From contig NZ_JBEBOY010000041.1 in NCBI RefSeq assembly GCF_040396155.1, forward strand, positions 1 through 30,378: 30,378 nucleotides of DNA, given 5' to 3'. Below, piece after piece: positions 8,557 through 16,211 of the stretch (position 1 is its first letter; the number at the start of each line of letters is the position of its first letter). Made by a program: the position numbers and the translations under genes. Origin of the DNA: Tissierella praeacuta_A (GTDB taxonomy: Bacteria > Bacillota > Clostridia > Tissierellales > Tissierellaceae). The notes beneath the pieces were generated by a model. It was not told where the DNA came from, did not search any database, and worked only from the letters and a program-made list of their open reading frames with translations.

Positions 8557-9230
8557 TAATTACCTCCCTTCCCTACTTTACTAAATTGTAAGCCTTCAAA
8601 CTTATTCATTATTAATATGGTTATAAATGATATTGTAACCATGACGGCAACCCATTTATAGGCAAGAGTTCTATTTCCTGCTTGAACAGCACTGTAAACT
8701 GCAACAGCCATGGTTTGAGTTTTTCCAGGAATATTTCCTGCTAGCATAATAGTAGCACCAAATTCACCTAAGGCTCTTGCAAATGCTAAAATAGTTCCAG
8801 CAATTATGCTAGGAAGGCTATTAGGTAACATTATTCTTAAAAATATTTTATGCTCAGATAAACCTAAGGTTTTAGCAACATAAATCATATTTCTATCTAA
8901 CTGCTCAAATGCACCTCTTGCTGTTCTATACATTAAAGGGAAAGATACTACAGTGGAAGCTATAATAGTTGCAGTGCTAGAGAATACAATTGAAATATCG
9001 TATACTGCTAATAACTTTCCAATAAGGCTATTTTTCCCCAAAAGAACAAGTAAGAAAAAACCCACAACAGTAGGTGGCAATACTAGTGGAAGGGTTAAAA
9101 ACCCATCCACTAACCCTTTAAATTTTTTTAGTTTAGTAGTTAAATATGCAATATAGATTCCAGAAATAAAGGTCATAATAGTTGCAATAATTGCTGCTTT
9201 TAATGATATCAATAAAGGGGAATAATTCAT
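8556..9230 (-). CDS. modB: Molybdate ABC transporter permease ModB
   Basis: 224-residue membrane permease with about five to six hydrophobic segments. The inner-membrane ABC permease (EAA) motif is seen as ALGEFGATIMLAGNIPGKTQ, the typical ModB version. LPLVLPPTVVGF is also diagnostic. It pairs with ModC and receives molybdate from ModA. The ATG at 9230 has GAGGA six bases upstream and lies 17 bases after the modA stop. The stop TAA at 8558-8556 overlaps the presumed ATT start of modC by one base. Tungstate cannot be excluded as a substrate, since the ModABC and WtpABC families overlap in permease sequence. Confidence 0.93.
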   Translation of the reverse strand: MNYSPLLISLKAAIIATIMTFISGIYIAYLTTKLKKFKGLVDGFLTLPLVLPPTVVGFFLLVLLGKNSLIGKLLAVYDISIVFSSTATIIASTVVSFPLMYRTARGAFEQLDRNMIYVAKTLGLSEHKIFLRIMLPNSLPSIIAGTILAFARALGEFGATIMLAGNIPGKTQTMAVAVYSAVQAGNRTLAYKWVAVMVTISFITILIMNKFEGLQFSKVGKGGN

Positions 9231-9247
9231 ATATCCTCAGTCCATTT

Positions 9248-10096
9248 CTATTTCATTGAGAAACCATATTTTTCAAATAATTCAGTAGCTTTATCTGTAG
9301 ATAAGAAATCTAAAAATTCCTTAGCTCTGTCAGGGTTTTTACTATCTTTAACTACTGCTACAGGGTAGCTAACTTCTTTGTGGCTTCCTTCAGGAGCTTC
9401 TGTAATTATATTAATACTATCTGATGTAAATGCATCTGTTGCATAAACTATACCGCAGTCAACTTCTCCGCTTTCTACCCAAGTAAGTACTGTTCTAACA
9501 TCATTGCCTAATACAAGTTTTGAGTTAAGCTTGTCCGAAATATTTAGACTGTTAAATATTTCCTCACTATATTGACCTACAGGAACATTTGCAGGATCAC
9601 CTATGGCAATTTTCTTGATTTCGTCTTTAGTTAAATCTTCAAAGGATTTAATTTCAATTTCTCCATCCTTTGGAGTAATAAGTACTACTTTATTTAATAA
9701 TAAAGTCTTAATTGTTCCATCTAATATATGTCCGCCTTCGTCTAAGGCTTTCATTTGTTTTTGAGCCGCTGACATAAATATATCAACAGGTGCCCCTTCT
9801 TCTATTTGAGCTTGTAAAGCTCCAGAACTTCCAAATGTGAAGTTAAGTGTTGTTTCAGGTTCTACTGTCTTATATACCTCTGATAATTCATTTAACACAT
9901 CAGTTAAACTTGCAGCAGCTGAAATAAGTAACTCGACTTCTTCTTTTGATTCTTCTTGTTCATTTTCATTTTCCTTATTCGCATCTACAATAGCATTGTC
10001 ATTTGGCGTATCAGCCTTATCTTTACTACATCCAATCATTGGAGTAGTAGCTAAGATACATACAAGAAATAAAACTAAAAACTTTTTGATTTTCAT
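9248..10096 (-). CDS. modA: Molybdate-binding lipoprotein ModA
   Basis: 282-residue extracellular solute-binding lipoprotein. The signal peptide MKIKKFLVLFLVCILATTPM ends in the lipobox MIGC with lipidated C23, followed by an acidic, Asn/Glu-rich linker. The mature domain has ISAAASLTDVLNEL, FGSSGALQAQIEEGAPVDIF and a conserved GDPANVPVGQY loop, all typical of ModA. It captures molybdate and delivers it to ModB/ModC. The ATG at 10096 has AAGGAGG eight bases upstream. It is the first transporter gene after the regulator gene, separated by a 130-base leader rich in hairpins. Confidence 0.93.
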   Translation of the reverse strand: MKIKKFLVLFLVCILATTPMIGCSKDKADTPNDNAIVDANKENENEQEESKEEVELLISAAASLTDVLNELSEVYKTVEPETTLNFTFGSSGALQAQIEEGAPVDIFMSAAQKQMKALDEGGHILDGTIKTLLLNKVVLITPKDGEIEIKSFEDLTKDEIKKIAIGDPANVPVGQYSEEIFNSLNISDKLNSKLVLGNDVRTVLTWVESGEVDCGIVYATDAFTSDSINIITEAPEGSHKEVSYPVAVVKDSKNPDRAKEFLDFLSTDKATELFEKYGFSMK

Positions 10097-10126
10097 TTGA
10101 ATTTCCTCCTTGATTATATTTATAAT

Positions 10127-10142
10127 AACAGGATTTCCTGTT
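10127..10142. repeat. 7-bp inverted repeat upstream of modA
   Basis: AACAGGA and TCCTGTT are separated by TT. The repeat lies about 30 bases before the modA ATG and could be an operator or, in RNA, a hairpin with an AAAT loop. Confidence 0.5.
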
Positions 10143-10172
10143 TTATTTGATGATTAAATTGCAAAGCTAATA

Positions 10173-10184
10173 TCTCAATTGAGA
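10173..10184. repeat. 12-bp perfect palindrome upstream of modA
   Basis: TCTCAATTGAGA is a perfect palindrome in the modE-modA spacer. It could bind the ModE-type protein encoded next to it or form part of the leader fold. Confidence 0.45.
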
Positions 10185-10226
10185 GTAACGGAAGGCTTTT
10201 TTAATCGTCCCGAAGGACGACTAAAT

Positions 10227-10589
10227 TTAGAACAACTTTGAAGAAAAATATTTGTGAAAAAGCTTTTCTGCTTCTATATTCAATTCATTAACAAAAGATT
10301 CATATCTAAATAATAAATCTTCTCCTTCTGCTGTAAGCTCAGATTTTCCTCCACCTTTGCCACCGACTACAGAAACAAATAAAGGGAAGCCTAATTCTTC
10401 CTCCACCCGTTTAATGATTTTCCAGCCCTTACTAGGGGAAAGTCCCATGACTTTATAAGCTTCTGATAATTTATTTGTTTCTTTTACAAGACTCATGATT
10501 CTTGCAATTCCAGGTCCAAATGCGGAGTTGTTAAATACTATCTTAACTTTGGCATTATAACTTAAATCTTCATAAGAGTTAAAGTTCAT
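10227..10589 (-). CDS. ModE-type winged-helix regulator without a molybdate-binding domain
   Basis: Protein of about 120 residues matching the N-terminal LysR-like winged helix of ModE. The helix-turn-helix segment is ETNKLSEAYKVMGLSPSKGWKII, followed by the ModE signature wing GGKGGGKSELTAEGEDLL. The C-terminal molybdate-binding (Di-MOP) domains of E. coli ModE are missing, so either this protein senses metal in another way or a partner does. The ATG at 10589 is preferred because the upstream TTG at 10604 abuts its AAGGA with no spacing. It lies upstream of modABC on the same strand and is divergent from the DmsA-like operon, so both are likely targets. DNA binding is secure from the fold; the signal is inferred. 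Confidence 0.82.
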   Translation of the reverse strand: MNFNSYEDLSYNAKVKIVFNNSAFGPGIARIMSLVKETNKLSEAYKVMGLSPSKGWKIIKRVEEELGFPLFVSVVGGKGGGKSELTAEGEDLLFRYESFVNELNIEAEKLFHKYFSSKLF

Positions 10590-10627
10590 ATAATCAACTT
10601 CCAATCCTTCAAACTATAATTAAACTA

Positions 10628-10656
10628 ATTATAATACAGATATACTATGATTGCAA
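10628..10656 (-). promoter_or_regulatory. Promoter of the modE-modABC operon
   Basis: On the minus strand, TTGCAA (10656-10651) is followed after 17 bases by TATAAT (10633-10628), about 38 bases before the modE-type ATG. Confidence 0.65.
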
Positions 10657-10697
10657 CTATAAAAACTGTCTAAATAAGTGGGTATGCCAGCTAATCA

Positions 10698-10728
10698 AAT
10701 TTATATAAAACCTACGATTATATAAATT
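10698..10728. repeat. 11-bp inverted repeat with TATATA cores, candidate ModE-type operator
   Basis: AATTTATATAA (10698-10708) and TTATATAAATT (10718-10728) are perfect reverse complements with a 9-base spacer. TATATA-like half-sites are known for ModE operators, though the spacing here is longer. It sits between the two divergent promoters. Confidence 0.5.
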
Positions 10729-10802
10729 AATTAATACAATTTTCAAATAGAGGGACCTAGTTACCACAATTTTGCGAAAAGCCCATTAAATCATATATAC
10801 AA

Positions 10803-10831
10803 TTGACTGAAAATAGGGTGTTTGATATAAT
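10803..10831 (+). promoter_or_regulatory. Promoter of the DmsA-like operon
   Basis: TTGACT (10803-10808), 17 bases, then TATAAT (10826-10831) with an upstream TG giving an extended -10. The decamer TTTGATATAA occurs twice in tandem across the -10 (10821-10840). Confidence 0.7.
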
Positions 10832-10975
10832 TTGATATAAAATGAAAAAATTCGACATTCATATTATATAATATTTTAATCCTTTCTTATTTAATCCTTA
10901 TATAATTTATTCACTAACCAAGACTCATAATGTTCATAATAATTAAAAAAGATGTTATCGTAGAGGAGGATAGCT

Positions 10976-11692
10976 ATGTCAAAAAAAACAGATCTCGAAA
11001 TTAATGATACAGAAATTATTGAATTGAAAAATATTTTATCAACTAGACAATGGTTATATGATTTTTTAGGGAAATCTTTTTATATGGAACCTGATATAGA
11101 TAGATTTAGAGAAGCATCAAAGACTAAGATATTTGAACAATTAGGAGAAGGTATGGAGGATCATAATCAGGGAATATATTTATTGTCACAATTTATAGGA
11201 AATGTAGATAACCTAACTAAAAAGCAAATTGATAAATTGAATTCAGAATATAATAGACTCTTTATAGGACCAGGACATGTACATGTACCACCATGGGAAT
11301 CCGTATATTTAAGTAAAGAAAAAATCATATTTGATGAACATACTTTAGCAGTAAGAGAGTTTTATAAAAGATGGAAAGTAGTTACAACAAAAATAAATAA
11401 AGAACCAGATGATCATATTGGATTTGAGTTAGAATTCATGTCTATTTTAATAAATAAGAGTATTAGATCATTGGGAGAAGGTAGTATAGATGAGTTTAAA
11501 AATATTACTATAGGACAGAAAGAATTTTTAGATAGACATCCTTTAGTTTGGATTGATGAATTTTCTAATAAATTAACTGATAATACAGAGGAACCTTTTT
11601 ATAAGGGTATAGGATTGTTTCTTGTAGAGTATGTAAAGATGGATAGAGAATTATTAGAAGATATAATATCCAGTTTTGATACTTTGTTATAA
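10976..11692 (+). CDS. TorD/DmsD-family molybdoenzyme chaperone
   Basis: 238-residue all-helical cytoplasmic chaperone that binds the Tat signal of a molybdoenzyme and holds it until the cofactor is inserted. Family features are LFIGPGHVHVPPWESVYL (the conserved YxxLFxGPG...PPxESVY motif), followed by EPDDHIGFELEFMSIL, a TorD/DmsD hallmark. Length is at the upper end for the family. ATG at 10976 follows AGAGGAGG. The next gene, 80 bases downstream, encodes the Tat-exported DmsA-like protein that is its obvious client. Confidence 0.9.
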   Translation: MSKKTDLEINDTEIIELKNILSTRQWLYDFLGKSFYMEPDIDRFREASKTKIFEQLGEGMEDHNQGIYLLSQFIGNVDNLTKKQIDKLNSEYNRLFIGPGHVHVPPWESVYLSKEKIIFDEHTLAVREFYKRWKVVTTKINKEPDDHIGFELEFMSILINKSIRSLGEGSIDEFKNITIGQKEFLDRHPLVWIDEFSNKLTDNTEEPFYKGIGLFLVEYVKMDRELLEDIISSFDTLL

Positions 11693-11771
11693 ATCAATGA
11701 TTAGTAATGTTTTATTATATTTAATTAAAGATATTATATAATACTACCTTGAGAAATAAGGGGGAATTAAG

Positions 11772-14156
11772 ATGTCAAGTTTAGCAGAAAAATTAAGTTT
11801 ATCACGTAGGGCTTTTTTAAAGATTAGTGCTCTAGCAGGCGGTGCTTTAGCTTTAACAGGATGTACCCCTAAGGCGTTAAAGGAAGAAGAAGCAGGATTA
11901 AGTGATGACGCAGAACCAGAAATAAAAATTGAAGAAGGAGTCTCTGTAATACCTACAGCAGGAACTAATAATTGTGGAGGTAGATGTGTAATAAAGGCAC
12001 ATGTCAAAGATGGTGTGGTAATAAGACTTAGTACCGATGAGGAATCAGATGATCCTAAGACACCACAAATAAGAGCTTGTGTTAGAGGAAGAGCTTATCG
12101 TCAAACCTACTTTCATCCAGATAGATTAAAATACCCAATGAAAAGAGTAGGAAAAAGAGGAGAAGGTAAATTTGAAAGGATTTCCTGGGAAGAAGCAATA
12201 GATACTATTGCAAGTGAAGCTAAGAGAATTAAAGAGAAATATGGACCTGCATCTAGATATGTAAATTATGCTTGGGGCTATAATGCTTGTATACAGGCAA
12301 TGAACTTAGGTAAAAGGCTATTAGCACTAGATGTTGGTTTTTTAGATTTTTATAATACTTACAGTACAGCAGCTACTGCTACGGCTACTCCTTATACTTA
12401 TGGAACAGGAAGCACTGGAAATACTCCTGATGATTGGGTAAATTCTAAACTCATTATACTATGGGGACATAATCCAGCAGAGACTGTTTTTGGTACTACA
12501 ATGTATCATTTAAGGAGAGCAAAGGAAGCTGGAGCTAAGATAATTGTTGTAGACCCAAGATATAGTGATACAGCAGTTTCATTAGCTGACGAATGGATTC
12601 CATTACTTCCAGGAACTGATAGTGCTGTAATGGATGCCATGGCTTATGTAATGATTACAGAAAATTTGCATGATCAAAAATTCCTAGATAAATATGCTAT
12701 AGGATTTGATGCAGAACATATGCCAAAAGGTATTGATGGTAAAGAATCCTATAAGTCTTATGTTTTAGGAGAAAAAGATGGAATGCCTAAGACACCAGAC
12801 TGGGCAGAAAAGATTTCAAAGGTTCCAGCAGATACTATTGTAAAGTTAGCAAAAAAATATGCTACTACGAAGCCAGCGGCCTTAATTCAAGGATGGGGAC
12901 CTCAAAGACATGCTTATGGGGAACAAACAGTTAGATCAGGAACATTATTAGCTGCTATGACAGGTAATGTAGGTATAAATGGTGGCTGGGCATCAGGTTC
13001 TGGATATGCAGGAAGACAAAGTATCCCAAGTGTTTCGGTACCTGAAAATCCATTTGCCGGAAAGATATCTGTATTTATGTGGACAGATGCAATTGTTAGA
13101 GGAACTAAAATGACCTCCAAAGATGGTGTAAGAGGAGTTGATAAACTTCCTAGCAATATAAAAATGATACTTAACTTAGCAGGTAATGCTTTAATAAATC
13201 AACATTCTGACTGTAATAAAACTGCCGAGATATTGTCAGATGAAAGCAAAGTAGAATTCATTGTAGTTAGTGATATATTTATGACTCCTAGTGCTAAGTT
13301 TGCAGATATTTTACTTCCTGGAGATACTTTCTTTGAAAGAAATAATATTTCTACACCTTGGGCTAATGGTGATTTTGTTGTTTATGCTAACAAAGTTGTA
13401 GAACCTCCATTTGAATGTAGATCTGAATATGATTGGTTAGTTGAAGTAGCAGATAAATTAGGAATAAAGGATGAATTCACTGAAGGTAAAGAAACAATGG
13501 AAGATTGGTGTAAATGGGTAGTAGAAGGAATTCAAGAAAAATATCCTGAATTTCCAAGCTATGAGGAATTCAAGAAGAGAGGAATATACAAATGGTCTTA
13601 TGATGAACCATATGTAGCATTTAAAGAACAAATAGATGATCCAGAAAACAATCCATTCCCAACTCCATCAGGAAAAATAGAAATATTTTCTCAGAGATTA
13701 TATGATATGAAGGATCCAAAAGAAATTCCTGCAATACCAAAGTATATTTCATCTTGGGAAGGACCAGAGGATCCACTTACTAAAAAATATCCGTTGCAAT
13801 GTATAGGACATCATATTAAGAGACGCTGTCACTCTATCCATGATAATAATCCATGGGGTGAAGAAGTAGAACCACAGTCAATTTGGATTAATCCTATTGA
13901 TGCGGATAAAAGAAATATTAAAGATGGAGATATGGTTAAAGCATTTAATGATCGTGGAATAGTTCAATTACCAGCTAAGGTTACAAATAGAATCATACCT
14001 GGAGTCACAAGTATTCCCCAAGGAGCTTGGTGGACACCTAACGAAGAGGGAGTGGATATTAGAGGCAGTATAAATACTCTAACAACCCATAGACCTACTC
14101 CTCTTGCAAAAGGTAATCCACAGCATACAAATTTAATTCAAGTAGAAAAAGCTTAA
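11772..14156 (+). CDS. Tat-exported DmsA-like molybdopterin oxidoreductase, lipoprotein
   Basis: 794-residue catalytic subunit of the DMSO reductase family. The Tat motif SRRAFLK (residues 11-17) is followed by a hydrophobic stretch and lipobox LTGC (C31), so it is probably lipid-anchored outside the cell. The N-terminal [4Fe-4S] site shows C68, C72 and C103, but the first cysteine of the DmsA pattern is Gly64. Ser198 in NTYSTAATATATPYTYG matches the Mo-ligating serine of DmsA. RLKYPMKRVGKRGEGKFERISWEEA is shared closely with DmsA. The C-terminal cofactor-binding domain is present. A TorD-like chaperone precedes it and a DmsB-like subunit follows, but there is no DmsC. The substrate (DMSO, TMAO, or another S-, N-, Se- or As-oxide) cannot be told. 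ATG at 11772 follows AAGGGGGAA. Confidence 0.92.
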   Translation: MSSLAEKLSLSRRAFLKISALAGGALALTGCTPKALKEEEAGLSDDAEPEIKIEEGVSVIPTAGTNNCGGRCVIKAHVKDGVVIRLSTDEESDDPKTPQIRACVRGRAYRQTYFHPDRLKYPMKRVGKRGEGKFERISWEEAIDTIASEAKRIKEKYGPASRYVNYAWGYNACIQAMNLGKRLLALDVGFLDFYNTYSTAATATATPYTYGTGSTGNTPDDWVNSKLIILWGHNPAETVFGTTMYHLRRAKEAGAKIIVVDPRYSDTAVSLADEWIPLLPGTDSAVMDAMAYVMITENLHDQKFLDKYAIGFDAEHMPKGIDGKESYKSYVLGEKDGMPKTPDWAEKISKVPADTIVKLAKKYATTKPAALIQGWGPQRHAYGEQTVRSGTLLAAMTGNVGINGGWASGSGYAGRQSIPSVSVPENPFAGKISVFMWTDAIVRGTKMTSKDGVRGVDKLPSNIKMILNLAGNALINQHSDCNKTAEILSDESKVEFIVVSDIFMTPSAKFADILLPGDTFFERNNISTPWANGDFVVYANKVVEPPFECRSEYDWLVEVADKLGIKDEFTEGKETMEDWCKWVVEGIQEKYPEFPSYEEFKKRGIYKWSYDEPYVAFKEQIDDPENNPFPTPSGKIEIFSQRLYDMKDPKEIPAIPKYISSWEGPEDPLTKKYPLQCIGHHIKRRCHSIHDNNPWGEEVEPQSIWINPIDADKRNIKDGDMVKAFNDRGIVQLPAKVTNRIIPGVTSIPQGAWWTPNEEGVDIRGSINTLTTHRPTPLAKGNPQHTNLIQVEKA

Positions 14157-14185
14157 ATAAAGTTTTTGAGATAGGGGGAGTTATT

Positions 14186-14764
14186 ATGGTTAAACAGTTA
14201 GGATTTTGTATAGAACAAAATATATGTATGGGATGTAAGGCATGTCAAGTTGCATGTAAAGATAAAAATGATTTGGATTTAGGACAATTGTTTCGAAAAG
14301 TTACTGAGGTTAATGGAGGAGACTATAAAAAAGAAGGAAATGGAATAAGTCATGATGTATTTTCGTATTTTACTTCTATGGCTTGTAATCATTGTGAAAA
14401 TGCGGCATGTGTTGAAGCCTGTCCAACAGGAGCTATGTATAAAAGAAAAGATGACGGTATTGTCTTAGTTAATAAGGAAGTATGTATAGGGTGTCGTGCT
14501 TGTGAACAGGCATGTCCATATGGTGCTCCAACATTTAATCCAGATGAAAAGAAAATGGGAAAATGTGATTTTTGTGTAGATTTAATAATACAAGGTAAAG
14601 ATCCAGCATGTGTAGGTTCATGTCCAGTGAGAGCTTTACATTATGATAATATTGAAGAATTAAGGAAAAAGTATGGAAATATTAATACTACAGTTGGTAT
14701 ACCAGAACCTACAACAAAGCCTTCTATTGTAATCGTTCCTCATAGAGATGCTAATAAAGGCTAA
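14186..14764 (+). CDS. DmsB-like four-cluster ferredoxin subunit
   Basis: 192-residue electron-transfer subunit for the preceding oxidoreductase. Four cysteine groups fit four [4Fe-4S] clusters: CMGCKACQVAC, CNHCENAACVEAC, CIGCRACEQAC and CDFC...CVGSC. Order and spacing match DmsB/NrfC. It has no signal peptide, so it would be co-exported with the Tat-bearing catalytic subunit, as is known for DmsB. ATG at 14186 follows AGGGGGAG. A hairpin terminator lies just downstream. No membrane anchor gene follows. Confidence 0.92.
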   Translation: MVKQLGFCIEQNICMGCKACQVACKDKNDLDLGQLFRKVTEVNGGDYKKEGNGISHDVFSYFTSMACNHCENAACVEACPTGAMYKRKDDGIVLVNKEVCIGCRACEQACPYGAPTFNPDEKKMGKCDFCVDLIIQGKDPACVGSCPVRALHYDNIEELRKKYGNINTTVGIPEPTTKPSIVIVPHRDANKG

Positions 14765-14780
14765 AAATTATAATAACATA

Positions 14781-14812
14781 AGAACAAGGTACTAATATTA
14801 GTGCCTTGTTCT
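14781..14812 (+). terminator. Terminator after the DmsB-like gene
   Basis: A 32-base, almost perfect self-complementary sequence (16-base arms with one G-T pair). The stem begins AGAACAAGG and ends CCTTGTTCT, followed by TT and AT-rich sequence. The arms meet with no fixed loop, so the apical AT pairs open. Confidence 0.8.
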
Positions 14813-14844
14813 TTAACTATTTAATTATTAAATTGATTAGTTTG

Positions 14845-14873
14845 TTGACAAAGTAAAATACATACAATACTAT
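14845..14873 (+). promoter_or_regulatory. Candidate promoter of the polyferredoxin gene
   Basis: TTGACA (14845-14850), 17 bases, TACTAT (14868-14873), about 60 bases before the ATG at 14935. Confidence 0.5.
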
Positions 14874-14934
14874 CATAGATAAAGACATTTTGTAAATTAT
14901 TGTAGAATTATTCAACTAATATGGAGAGATAAAA

Positions 14935-16086
14935 ATGCTAAAAATTGAAAGAATAGTAGATGCTGTTACATCTAGGATGGGACCAATATTTATAAATGAG
15001 CAACGTTGTTCAAAAGTACGTTCTCCTTTAAGTAAATGTAGTAAATGCATTGATTCCTGTCCAACAGATGGAATAAATATTGAAAACTCGGAGATTAATT
15101 TTAAGGATAACTGTATTCAATGTGGTCTTTGTGCATCAGCTTGCCCCAATGGAGCTATATCTATTCAGGAACCAACAGAATTAAATCTATATAATCATAT
15201 AAAACAAAGTGGAAAAATAAATAGTAAGGTAGCATTAACTTGTAGAAAAAACAATAATATATCAAATAATATTTTCATAGTGCCTTGTTTGGGAAGTTTG
15301 ACCTTGGAGTTTATATTAGGTATAGATATTTTACCTTTTGAAACAAATATGGTTTTTTCCCAAGATATATGTCAAAAATGTGTAGTAGAAAATGGTGTTA
15401 AACTTTATTTAGACAATATGGAGAAAGTGAGAAAAATTGAGAAAGCTTTAAATCTATTAGGTAACTCTATAAAACATGTTGAGACTATACCAGAGATCAA
15501 GAAAAATAAAATATCGAATGATATAACCATTGATGATGAGAGAAGAGAATTTTTAGTTTCAGCTTTTAAATCAGCTAGAAAATTACCTAATTCCATAATT
15601 AAATACATATTAGGATCTAATGATGAAGAAAAAAAGTCAAGAAAAGTAGTTCAAAATCCAACGGCTTCAAAATATCCAATATTAATTACAATTTTTAATG
15701 AAGAAAAAAACAAAGGATTAGATGATATTGAAATGATGGATTATTCCAAACCATATTTAGAGGGAGTATGTAATTTTTGCAAGGCTTGTGTACTCCTTTG
15801 TCCCATGGGAGCATTAAAATATAAAGAAGAAGGAAATGATATAGAGATATTTTTAATAAAGGAAGCTTGTACTGGCTGTGGACTATGTACTGAAGTTTGC
15901 TATTATAAATCATTAAAATTGAAATCTAAGAGTTTAAATGATTTTATATCAATAGAACCGGAGATGCTTACTAAAGGTACTAAGCGAAAATGTATTGGAT
16001 GTAATCAGATAATTACATCCAGTGAAACTACTAAGTTCTGTTTATCCTGTATAAAATCTGGCAAAAGCAATAAGAAAAAAATATGA
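14935..16086 (+). CDS. Multi-cluster ferredoxin-like protein with a C-terminal cysteine knuckle
   Basis: 383-residue cysteine-rich protein not assigned to a named family. N-terminal region: two ferredoxin-type clusters (CSKCIDSC and CIQCGLC, about 35-75). A middle domain has scattered cysteines (LTCRK, VPCLGSL, ICQKC) that recall iron-sulfur hydrogenase-linked subunits. The C-terminal half has two more clusters (CNFCKAC near 280, CTGCGLC near 312), then CIGCNQ...CLSC, which resembles a zinc ribbon or rubredoxin-like knuckle. No signal peptide or membrane segment, so it should be cytoplasmic. It has its own promoter and lies between the DmsA-like operon and the Moco operon. It may carry electrons to or from one of the two molybdoenzymes; this is inference. 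ATG at 14935 follows GGAGAG. Confidence 0.8.
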   Translation: MLKIERIVDAVTSRMGPIFINEQRCSKVRSPLSKCSKCIDSCPTDGINIENSEINFKDNCIQCGLCASACPNGAISIQEPTELNLYNHIKQSGKINSKVALTCRKNNNISNNIFIVPCLGSLTLEFILGIDILPFETNMVFSQDICQKCVVENGVKLYLDNMEKVRKIEKALNLLGNSIKHVETIPEIKKNKISNDITIDDERREFLVSAFKSARKLPNSIIKYILGSNDEEKKSRKVVQNPTASKYPILITIFNEEKNKGLDDIEMMDYSKPYLEGVCNFCKACVLLCPMGALKYKEEGNDIEIFLIKEACTGCGLCTEVCYYKSLKLKSKSLNDFISIEPEMLTKGTKRKCIGCNQIITSSETTKFCLSCIKSGKSNKKKI

Positions 16087-16128
16087 AAAATTGGTAAGTA
16101 GTTTAAAGAGACAATAGATATTTTATTG

Positions 16129-16137
16129 TGATATAAT
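16129..16137 (+). promoter_or_regulatory. Extended -10 promoter of the Moco/Tat operon
   Basis: TGATATAAT is a perfect extended -10. ACAATA (16111-16116) and TATTGT (16124-16129) form a small inverted repeat in the -35/-10 spacer. The first gene starts at 16212. Confidence 0.5.
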
Positions 16138-16211
16138 TAAAATATTTAAGATATTATTAAATTTTCAAATGATAAAAAAATTAATATAAACTTATCCAAG
16201 AGGTGACTAAG

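Larger units (their letters stand above)
10097..10226 (-). promoter_or_regulatory. Structured leader between modE-type gene and modA
   Basis: Read on the minus strand, this spacer has three hairpins. The first has a TCGTCC stem capped by a TTCG tetraloop closed by C-G (10205-10220). The second pairs AAAGC with GCTTT around the 12-bp palindrome TCTCAATTGAGA (10173-10184). The third has arms AACAGGA/TCCTGTT (10127-10142) just before the ribosome site. The GC-rich first hairpin is unusual for this genome. It may be a metal- or cofactor-sensing leader, or contain operators. A Moco riboswitch was considered but cannot be confirmed by eye. Confidence 0.45.
10590..10975. promoter_or_regulatory. Divergent control region between the mod and DmsA-like operons
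   Basis: This 386-base gap has no gene. It holds a good minus-strand promoter (10628-10656), an 11-bp inverted repeat with TATATA cores (10698-10728) and a good plus-strand promoter (10803-10831), leaving a leader of about 138 bases before the TorD-like gene. A segment near 10750-10790 with GGGACC and AAAGCCC looks less AT-rich than its surroundings, but I could not assign it a fold or family. Confidence 0.6.

Noticed and set aside
10821..10840. Tandem TTTGATATAA decamers as a regulator site
   Set aside because: They coincide with the -10 region of a good promoter, and one repeat in AT-rich DNA is weak evidence.
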